Below are positions 44,101 to 56,100 of a stretch of 64,000 nucleotides of DNA, one piece after another. The stretch is from the NCBI GenBank assembly GCA_035222895.1, contig JAVYIG010002208.1:186001-250000 (forward strand). The letters are read 5' to 3'. The position numbers were made by a program, and so were the translations under genes. The stretch's first letter is position 1. The number at the start of each line of letters is the position of its first letter. The stretch is from Strongylocentrotus droebachiensis. Its lineage: Eukaryota; Echinodermata; Echinoidea; Camarodonta; Strongylocentrotidae. The notes below the pieces were generated by a model. The model was not told the origin of the DNA, did no database searches, and saw only the letters and a list, made by a program, of their open reading frames with translations.

Positions 44101-47100
44101 ATGACTCCTCCAGAACCTTGCAGTACAAACCAATACTTAAATTCTACATGATCAACTTTTTCTTATCCATTCCACACCTTTTCTTTCACAATGTAATCGC
44201 ATGACCAGAACTCACCTTTATCTTTAAGGCCTCAAAGCAGGCGCGTACCCAGGGGGGGGGGGGGGGTTGTTAAACCTACCCCCTTGAGTTTATTTTATGT
44301 GTATGTTTTTCGGGAAAACTCCCCCCCCCCCCCCTTTTTGAGTGTTGATTTTTTTTTTTTTTTTTTTTTTTTTTAATCCTAATGGGTGACCTAAAAAAGA
44401 TGACCTTACCACCACCCCCCCCCCCCAAAAAAAAAAAAAAACGGAACGGAATGTCGATCGGTCACATTTTCAAATTTCGGGACCAAAAAAAGAAAAAATA
44501 TGTCCTCTTACCCATTCTTCCTCCTCTTTTTATTTATTTATTTGTTTCATTTATTAACATTTATTTCCTTCTTTTATGTCTTAATACCAACGCTATGTAG
44601 TGTAAATTTCACTATAATTATATGCTATTTCTATGCAATGGATTTAACAATCGTTTATTAATCCATGCACAGAGAGGGACATGCACGTAGTCAACTATTT
44701 CATCAGAATTGACACGCACATTTCTAGTTATCAAATTATCATTAAAAAGAACAATTTACTCTAAACCCAATCTCTAGTTACATGCATATATACTTCTTTT
44801 TCTTCTGCTCTCTCTGACAACTGGGCTTTCCATAAGAAGACAGATATGTTAGATATACCAGTAAAGGGAAATATATTTACGAATTAATGGGCTGAGTGGC
44901 TGCATAGCCCCTCTCTGAGAAGATGACAGCGCGTACTATGATGCTAGCCAGAGATAAGACGGCTAAAGAGATGATACCGATCGCTGGATGCCTGGAGAGA
45001 AAATTGATATTAAATAAAATAGTTGTTTTACTATTTGAACCATTAATTCTTTGAACTGTTCAGTTATAGGTCCGTAACAATGCACTAACGCATATAAGTA
45101 AGATAATATGTATCACATAAAAGTGCAAACAAAGCTGACTGATTGATTTCTCGAAGTACAAAATGATTAATATAAATAAATGAATCTATGAATGAATACG
45201 TTGATAAATATTTTGAACTGATAAATTTATTAATTTATAACAAATAATTAAATGGTAAAATAATAATTTATAATAAATGAATTACTAATAAATAAATAAT
45301 AATTGTTTAATCAATCAATAAATCCGTCAACCCGCCCACCGACCTACCCACCCACCAACCAACCAACCACCCACCTAAACACCCACCCAAACACCCACCC
45401 AACCCACCCAACCCCACCCACCCACCCACCCACCCACCAACCACTCACCCACCCACCCACCCAAACACCCACCCAACCCACCCACCCACCCAACCCATCC
45501 AACCCACCCAACACACCAACCCACCAACCACCCACCCACCCCACCCAACCGACCAACACACCAACCCACCAACCACCCACCCACCCCACCCAACCGACCA
45601 ACACACCAACCCACCAACCACCCACCCACCCCACCCAACCGACCAACACACCAACCCACCAACCCACCAATCCACCATCAAATTTAATATATTAGTCCTA
45701 TCTTACCACCAGAGTAGAACGATGAGGATGATTGCAAGCAGAAATAACTGCATGTCTGTCGCTAGATACCAAGACCATGATAAGCACTGTAGCCATAGGA
45801 GAAAAGGGAATACAATTCAGAAAACAAATGAATAGTAGAGGACAGTTCAAGCAGTTATTTTGAATGATTCGTAACTGTCAAGTCTGTCATGATATTTAGT
45901 TATCTTAGAATATTACTAAAATTTGGTATGCTGTTATGGAAGCTGTTCCTAGGTAAATGTAGTTAAAGGTATTACAAAGTTTTGGTATGGGTCATGAATT
46001 TGGTTCAAATTAACATATTGGAAGCATATGCGTTCCTACAATATACATTTATCGTTGTCGCGGTTGAAATCAAGTCTAAAGTTATGAAATTATAAATAAT
46101 AAACTCTTTATGTTGTATAGCTCCCTCTCAAGGTCAAGATATTAATTTAGCTATGAAACAATGTTTCTTGACTAAAACCGACTGATTAGCTATTCCCGTT
46201 TGGAAATTATATATCCCAACTACATATTCTGAGATTTTCATGGTCGCAGCTACCATTGTACGGCCGTAGGCGCTATTTGAAATTTATCAAAATTTACCGG
46301 GAGCACCGGTAAATTTTTATATTCAATTTTTCTCGAAAACAGAAGTGTTTTAGGGGCTAATTTTTTTAGTGCTTATAATACATCCACAGGGGCATCCAAA
46401 TATATCAAAATTGTAAAGATTCAAAATCCACCCAATTTTCAAAATTTCCCAAAACTTTGTATTACCTTTAAAATGGAAATTTTTGCAACTTTTTTTGTGT
46501 CATTTCATAATCTGACTGGACTACAAATAGGCCTATGCAGTGTATAGTTATTTGCGAAGGTTCAACGTTTCCAATAAATCTGAACTTTCGCTTACCTTGC
46601 TAAATTCCTCGACTATACTAGTTCTCATCAAGGTTTCGTTAATTTCGCACCATTTTTGGAAGACCGCACATCGACGTTCAAAATTCGAAATTCTACCTTT
46701 CGATTACATGGGATTCAATATTCGGAAAACCATCACCTTGTATTCAGGCAGATAGGTGCTAGAATTTAATTTAGTACCGGTATCTTATGAAGCCAATTTT
46801 GATAACGTACATGTATTAACATTTTTTTCCATAATGAAGTTTTTTTTCTCACTCGTTCGCGAAATGTTTACACAGGATGGTTAATATTCGGCCAAGAGCT
46901 CTTCGCCTTCCCCCTACCCCATGCCAATATGTCCGTAGGCAGTAAAATGCACAAGAAATAAGAAATTGCATGTTTGAGGGTAACAAAACGCAAAAATCTC
47001 CCGCTCGATCGCTTTGCTTACTTGCTTGTACAGTTAATTAGATAAGTTTGTAGTAATACCGAGCTACTACATAATCCGTTCTCTTTTTCTAGTGTCATGT

Positions 47101-50100
47101 TTGATTCTCATTGTGTGTTTATAAGATGGGCCTTGGGTTAATAAAACAAGTTGGGAAGCGCTAGGATAGACTATGCAAGAAAAAAAGAGACATTAACTGA
47201 TTAATAGCAATAATGGATCCGGAATTCTCTGACGGGGGGGGGGGGGGGGCAACAAAAAAGGAAAGTAGAAAAAGTTCAAATTTTTGCCAGCGGGAGCACA
47301 ATTTTTGACCGGAGTATGGATGTGTATTATGTGCAGAGTTTTTTTCTTACTCCCCCCCCCCCCCTTCCCTCTCCCCAATAAGAATAGGAGTAAAATAGAA
47401 AGCAGTCATACCCCGCTCGATGTGTTTGACGGTACAAAATTGTTGATATAAAGAAAGTTGGTCCACCACCACTGGTAACAACCTCGAACGTCTTCCACTC
47501 GTTTGTACCAGAAAGGTCCCTCTCCAAGGTAAGGATACACAAAGGTGTATAAAAGAATTACAACAGCCATCGCTGGTGTTATCCTGTGAAAACAAGTCAT
47601 ATCATTGTTATGTAACTTATCACATACACTCAGACTTGAAACTACGTTTTTTGTGCTTTTGTTAACAAATAATTCAATAATGACTTAAAGTTGAGCTTCA
47701 ATTCCTTTGTCTTACATATCTACAAATATGACTCATCAAAAGATTTTCTAGAATTTAATCTCCTTTTTTCGAGTAAGTAAGAGGAAAACTATCGTAATTA
47801 GAATAAAGTTAACTCTTTGCTTTTAATTCATTTTCATGGTTGGGTGATATCCAATGGCATACGTATGTGCACATAGTTGCAATAACATGAATTTATTAAT
47901 AATAATGTAAAGCTTATCATAATCTCATTATGCTATGAAGAAAAAAAAATGAACAGAAATGACTGAATATAAGATGTTACCTGATATATCGATGTACTAT
48001 TGCAACCAACCAGTTGACTCTTCCTACAGATTTTGACATGTATTTGAAGCTTGTATAGGCAACAAGAAGGCCGCTGTGAGATGGATAAGAAATATATGTG
48101 TATTCAAATCATAATTACCTGGAACTTGGTTACACAATAAAAAATATGTGAATAAAAAGATTCACAATTAACAGCGTCCCCACCGGCAGACGCGACAAAC
48201 CAATTTTTCAGCTCACGGGTCGCCATTTTTTTTCAACCAGTGTTGCGCAGGAAAACCAAAGTGGTCCCTACTGTGCAAATTCATTCAATAAGATTGATTG
48301 TTCTGATACCAGCGCACATTTTTATATCAAATTTTGGATGTCAAAGCCCACCCATCAATTATTGATTCTAACTTCAAAAAATGGCCTGATTTTGGAAAAA
48401 AATCAACACAAATAATTATCTTGGGCCAAAAAAAGCGCCAAACGATACGACGTCTACTTTTTCCATTGATGCATTATGAACACTGGTTTCGCTAAATGGC
48501 GTATAATGGATTAATATATGTCAGATCAACGTTGAAGCAATTTCAAGCATTAATTTTATGTTTTGCCTGACTTTCTCAGCAAATTAAATATTTTGCTCAA
48601 TCCATGACCTCTCTTCAACTATACCACTATTAAATCACTACAATGATAATAACTCGTTATCAATATTCACAAACTTGTTATTTTACTCTTTTTCTGTTTT
48701 TGTCTTCTTTATTGTTATGTATGTAACCTGGAAAATATTCGAATAGCAAAATAAAATAACGCTTGGAATAAAATACTCTAATAAAAAATATATATTATTT
48801 TAATATTTCAGTCTTTTAATACCACAAACATGCCACCGGTTATCACTTTTTTTATGTCGAATATTATTTTGTGGAAACATGGGTATCACTATGAACATGA
48901 CGGACAAAGAAAGAGGACAAAATATACAGTACCTCATTCTACCCTCAACAATTGCTGTGGTATAGACAAAGGAATATCCCTTCACTGCTATTATGTAAAA
49001 ATGTGTAGAACAGGTGAATATGCATGTGACACTTGTTCTACACATTTTTACATACTAGCAGTGAAGGGATGTTTCTTTATCTACCACAGCAATTGTTGAG
49101 GTAGAATGAGGAACCGTATATTTTGTCCTCTTTCTTTGTCCGTCATGTTCATGGTGTTTACTATATCTACATTTCAAATACTATATTCATTTTTGCAACT
49201 TACCCGAGGAAAAAGAAGGTATCTAGGGCGATATAGGCATTATAAATAACCTGACTCGTGAACCATTTAGCTTGGAATGAGTACACCCACAAAACATCAG
49301 CTATAGAAAAATAAAAAGTAAGTTCGGAATAGAATTTCACGATACCTTATAGATTAATTTGCATGCATTTAAATTACACAAAAACAGAAATGAGATTCAG
49401 GAAAGATGGCATGCAAACTTGTGCGAATTACAATTGAACATTCACTGTCGAGATACCCAACCTCTCCGAGCACATTAAAGGCGGTGTCACACAGAGTCCA
49501 AAAATCCGTATTTTAGTTATCATCTTAATTGCTGTCTGTCATCAATAATATTATCCCATTTAAAATCCTCTAACGAAGCAAGAAAATTCTCCCTTGAAAG
49601 GATTTTTCAAGGGATTTATTAAGGGATTTTTCTGTGTGACACCGCCTTAAAAGTGAGTATTACGATGCTCAAGATCAACTGCATGCATTAAAAACATAAC
49701 AAACTTTCACTCTGATATTTCTGTGATATAATTGCTTCCATATTATGCTTACCCAATGCACCCGACTTTTGTTGGAAACTTAATGAATGTCCGAGAATAA
49801 TCCAGAACATGCTTATAACTCTCATCCCGTGAAGACATTGAATATCATCCTTCCCTGATGTCGTATTAGTGATCTGATTCACAGAGCGGGTCAAAGAAAA
49901 ACAGAGGATACATCTCCTCCATGTCGATAGATCTATAGAAAAGGAGAAATTAATGTTTTACAATAATATTACTTATTTAAACATATTTGTGGCTTAAATA
50001 AGATCGATTGGTCGATCAATAATTGAAAAACAAGTCAAAAAAAAATCTTGGAACCAGCAGGACTTGAACCTGCATCTACTGCTTGCCGGGCAGCGACTCT

Positions 50101-53100
50101 ACCATCAGGCCATCACTGGTCCATGGCACAGTCACGATGAACTAGAAACAAATACCCAAGCTCTTCTGATTCATTCTGACTTATTGATATTCATTGGTCC
50201 GCCATAAATATGTTTAAATAATTGAAATTTCTCCCAGGAAGCATTACTTTTTTTTGTTTTTAATATTACTGTTTTCTAATTTACTGATGCATTGGATTAC
50301 CGATTACATATTCTCTATAATTCAATATGTAATCCGCAAAGATAGGGGCGCAAAGTTACCCCCCCCCACACACACACACACAAACACACACGCATACACA
50401 CACACATACCGGTACATACACACTCACTCCACGCACATACTTCCTATATTTTCGCATTATACCCTTATGAAGATTACCTCTCTAAGATCATTTGAGAGGC
50501 CACTTCAAATTAAGTGAATGAACATACTCTTTAGAAACTATTATATTTAAATCATCCGAGTAAGATATTTTAGGAAATTATCCCGAACTGCCCCTGGAAA
50601 ACTCCCCCAATTACACCGGACAAACACCCTAGAACGAAACACTGGACAATGATATTACTCTGTATCTAAAAACTAGGCCCTAGGAATTTCTTCCCCCACT
50701 CAAGTATGGCTACTACATGTACCAGTAAAGTCCTTTTGGAAAATGGTTCAAAATGCCTCACTTAGGAAATGAATGTATTCTAGAGCCTCCGATAAGAAGC
50801 GTTTTTAATCGAGTCTATCAGATGAAGATGATTTTTCGGACTGGTATTGATTTACTTTTTTTCATGTATTTATATTGACCATTTTGTGGGGGATATGTAC
50901 GGCCTATATGACTTTTCAAATTAAATAGTTACATGGATAGTGTAACTAACCCTCGGGAAATCCCCTTCCAGAGGACGCCTATATCCTCACGGAGAATAAT
51001 TATTTACCCTCACAGCTATACCCTCTTGGACAAGAAACAGGAAACTTGAAACTGTCCAGAATCGTGCCGCTAGATTAATCTTTAGCCTTGGGCCAAGAAC
51101 TCATACTTCATCTTTACTTAATACCTCTCCACCAACGTATTCTGTTTAAATTCTGTGTGTATGCTTTTAAAATACTCAGGCACCTGAATATCTTAATGAC
51201 ACCCTCCAAATATATGTATACACCAACTCGTAATCTTCGTTCAGCAACCGACACATGTAAACTTATCATTCCCAAATCTAGACTCTTGGCAACTGAAAAA
51301 CGTTTTGCAGTAGCTGCATCAAAGACTTGGAACAGCATCCCTCTTTCCATAATGGAAATCACATGTCTTGCCACCTTCAAAAGATCCCTCAAATCTAACC
51401 CTTTTTTCCCAATGATCTATGTGATATACTTCCTGTACTGTACATATTTTGTGTCCTCTTTTCATATAATTATTTGCAATTTGTAAGCGCTATGGTAGGC
51501 CTACTTATTGTTTTTAGCACTCCTAAATATTAGATATTATTATTATTATTATTATTAACAGAACATTAACCTTTATAATTAACTGATTCGTTAATGCTAC
51601 AGGTCCTCTTTGACGTCTTAACTTCAAGGAGTGGTTGTCTCTCTTCATCCAAGCTGTTTCGATGATTCTGATAACTCTCATATGCCGTTGCACTGAGACA
51701 CAGCAAACAGAGCAGCGAAACGACGACCCTTTGAATAAGAAAAATAGATAGAACTTCAAAAGGATTTTTTTTTCATGAAGAAGGTGATTTTGAGTTTTGA
51801 CCCCTGCCAGCAAGCAGTCCCATCAACATAATTCATGGCAAGGTAGTTGAAACAAATTTCGAATGAAAATGGTTCGGTCTTTGAATGAATGGGGCTAAGC
51901 TATACCGAACTGAACGTGTGATTAATAAACAAAAACATAAATAACAACAAGAACAATTATAATGATATCAAAGATGATGAATAATTATTATCATTTATAA
52001 TAATATTAATTATAATAAAGACAATAATAATAATAAAATAAATACAATAATAACAATAATGATAATAATAATGATGAGAGTAAATGTTTTCTTTGAACCG
52101 CTTTCACAACGAACTGATCAGAGCACTGTTACAACAAAAAGTAGAATGCACATGACATATGTTTATGAACAATAATATTAATAAAGTAAAATAAGTAAAG
52201 AGTAATAGATATAAACATGTTAGTTGTTGCTTACATTGTGCAAATGAATCCAGAATCCCCAGATGGATTCATTTTCTCATTGCAGTTCACTTTTACTCCC
52301 CCGATCACATCTCCGGGCACCATATTTTCTGAAATCAAGGTACATATTTCATGAATTTCTACAAATTCATCTGTTTACATCTGTCTGTTTCTTCAAAACT
52401 CCACACAATCAAATGTTTACGCTGAAAAATTTCATACACTGAACGAATTCCCAACGTCAACCTTGGGCTAAACACAAAACATAAAGGGTGTTTTGGTCCC
52501 GGGGGTTACTCAGATTTGGTTTGGTCGGGGGTGTGCCACTGAAGCCTCGAAACCCATACTCATTTTTAGGGGTCATTTTTTTCTCGAAATAAGGCCCATT
52601 TTTCACAATTTTCAGGTGTGGACATTTTGGAAATTTTGAAAAAACAAAAAAACAAAAAAACTAAAAAACTAAAAATGGGACCTATGTTTAGGGATTTTGG
52701 GGGAAAAAAGTCACCCATTAGAGTGGCACACCCCCGTATGTATTTATATGTGAGTACCCCTCCCCCCCCCCCCCCCCGTGTTTTGGTCTTCTGCTCAGAG
52801 TCAACGATGCATGCACCCGCATGCACATAGATCGTGTACACTGGACACCACATGGCTCCATGTATGTTGCTATGTTGGGCAAGCACACATCAAAGAATAT
52901 ACATCAGAGTGTGTCCAACTGATACCGCGTTTGGTCGATCTTTGCGTGTGACTGGTTCGGTTGTACGTTGCATATGGAAAAGTTATCACTTATTCGGACT
53001 ATTTTCTAAACACTTTCCATTACTCAGGCTTTTTAGAATGTTTACATGTAATTAAGTGCATTTCTATGATACTATATAACAGTTGAAATATTTTGTTTCG

Positions 53101-56100
53101 CAATTTGTGGGAGATCATTAATATAAAGTCACTGTACTAAAAGAGGACACTCAGAAAGAAAAAGTAAAACTCAGAAGTAAAATGGAGCAATTTTCCTGGG
53201 CAAATAGGTGCACTTTAGGAGTACTAGAAAGGTGGGGGCACTGTACCTCCTTGCCCCCCCCCCCCCCCCCCGGAGCGCCATCTTTGTTCAGAATTACGAC
53301 CTTTCGGAAAACGAACTTCCGTAAAAACGGCATGTAACAGAATGTTTTACTCACTGATGAACCGGGAAAAGAGAAATATGTCCTTCTCCCTACATTCTTC
53401 CGGAAGGCAAACCCCTACTGTTAGAGATCCACTTTGCTATTAGATAATTAGGAATCAAAATAATAGATACAATAACTATTAAACGTTGAGTGATGATCAG
53501 AAATTTCATTAAAGAAAGAGTACTTTGGAGAAATTTTATTCCATACGAAAATAATGGAAGTACAACATCGTGATCCACTTATTGCCGTAAGAAATTTGAA
53601 TTATCCTTTCATTTGAGAGATATCATTCTTAGGAAAAGTTGAAGTTAAAATCTTTGAAGAGTGATCGAAGCACCCTTGTATTTGCATATTGACAGATGTC
53701 TACGCCCCTGCTGAACCTTCGCAACACCACTATTTACATTATTCAGCACATTGCACGTACATGTACACTGTACATGTAGTTGGTTGGCTATAGTTAAACT
53801 GAATTAAACGGGAGGGGGTATGGTGAAAGATAATGCAATGCTCACTCTCACCAAGAAAGGGAGACAATAACAAAACAATTGTTAGCGAATCCTGCTTTCG
53901 ACACCCCTTCCTCAAAACCTAAACAAAATCTGTCTTACAATGAGTTACAACGCCCCTGTTATAACTATATGAGAGATGTATGGTAAGGAAAATTTTCCTA
54001 CCCGACGGCTGACTGCCAGTACTCGTATTTGTGCTGTAATGAGACAATAGTGAAGATCTGTTGTATCTACACACTGTCTGTAGTCACCTAACCAAGCAAT
54101 GTTACCCTCAAGGATACCAGAAGATGGTTTACCAGTCGCATCTACAACTAGAAAGAGAAATTAATGACAAGACAATTTGAATTCATTAATCATCTTACAC
54201 CTTTATCCAGGCTAGTCCGTTCCAAAGGAGCCTGAAAACTGGACGTCCCAGTAAGTTTTTTGTATTATAGACATCATGTTAAAACAACGATGCATTAATA
54301 GGTCTGTAGTGTAAAACCATGAAAAAAAGAGAAAAGAAAATCATAAGGATAAAATTAACAAAATGTATGGAAAAGGAAATAAACTAGTAGATTTTTTGTT
54401 TAAAGATGAAACGTAATCGTGTAAAGATTGATAAAATGAATAATTAATAAATTGAATAAATGAATGAATAAATAAATAATTAGATAAGTAAATCAATCAA
54501 TTAATTATAGTTAATTAAACAATTAATTAATAAATTACACGTGGTTTTTCACAACTCGATTGTAATACATTGCGGATAGTAACAATGTTAGCTTTAAGCA
54601 GCATTTTCAAGATTTCAAGTAAGAAAGAGACTTACTGCGCAGTGCAAATTTGTCACAAAACAACGGATCCCTAGCCTTCTATGCGCCTTGATTATAATAC
54701 ATGTATATCAAAAATATATGACTATTATATTATTAAACCTGACAGGACAATTGGAGCAATTTTCTACAGCAATGTCATCGGAATCAGAGGCGAACTAGCG
54801 GAGGTGTAAAACAGGGCCATGCTCCCCCACCTTAAAAAGGCATATCTTATGTACCCTATACAATAAAATTGCCAGTATGTTTTTCGAAATTGTGCTCCAA
54901 CGATAATATTGTAAATTCACCCCTGCCTGTACTTACTTATATTTCGCTTCTTTCCGCCTTCTGTGAATATTTTCTCAAGTTCCTGAAAACATTGTGACCC
55001 GTTAGAAGATGCCTCTCCGATTCTGATTGGTGGTAGAATGTTCTCTCTTATCCAATCATTCCAGAATGACATCATCATCGAGCTTGGGATGTCTTCATTC
55101 TCTAGTAATGCTTGGGCAGAAGAGAGACAACATGCAATCGAAAGGATGATGAAGATACCTGTGGAGATAGAAGCCGATCGATCAAAGACGGGGTCATGTA
55201 TACATTTAAAAAAAACATATTAGCAACCAGAGGCCAGTTTCCGGAAACCGTAAGCTTCTGAACACAGATAATGAAATGCGTGTTACTTTTAACTAAGTTA
55301 TATATGACACGTACTTCCTGACATGCCCAAGAACTTGGGACTTTTGACAAGTTCGAGGAACTGCATGGCCTAGATTCTTTACCGGATCATTTTCCAATTG
55401 GCGTGGTCATCTTTGAGATTTGACACAAAGTAGATCAATATAGAGCCTCATCCAAGATAAATTTTGGTTTTTTCAACCTATTATATTGCTTTATTGAAGC
55501 TAGCTGGACTTATCCATTATTGAGCGCGACTGTTTGGTAATAGTAATGCATGCAATAAGTAAACAAGTCTATTTACCACCGGTCCCTGATCATACTGTAC
55601 AGTCATGAATAACATTCACTTCACTCTCGGGCCCACTTTACTTGTTTACTTAACGTAAACATAATAGTGATTGAGCTTTGATCAAGCAAATTAACAAAAC
55701 TAATAGACATGGTAAGGAATAATAATGTACATGTATATCCATGTTGTCACTTGTTTTCCTATAATTTTGTATTTACCTTTACCTGCCAAAATACAATATT
55801 TATCATAGGCGTAGCCGAGTGTGTGTGTATTGGGTTTTTACAGACGTGTAAATAATCAGATATGATTATTTACGTCTGGGACCGACCTTTAAACGTCACC
55901 ATCCGAAAGACGTGACTCAGTTTCGAACCTGCGTCCTCGGCTGAATCAGTTTGTAACTTCCACTGTTAGCTAGATTACAGGCACAAGATGGCCATATATA
56001 GCCCCCCCCCCCATATACGGAACTAGGGGTCAAGACCTGAGACCTAGACCCACTCCTAGCCCCCCCCCCCCCGCTCAACAAGTCTGGCTATACCAGTAAG

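Noticed and set aside
45303..45695. Pro/Thr/His repeat ORF (and Gly/Trp/Val ORFs on the other strand)
   Set aside because: The 45 bp minisatellite is a multiple of three, so all frames stay open; it lies in an intron of the NRF-like gene.
50050..50125. tRNA gene on the minus strand
   Set aside because: A and B boxes present, but the sequence is embedded in a dispersed repeat also found at 5600-5810 and the acceptor stem does not pair convincingly.
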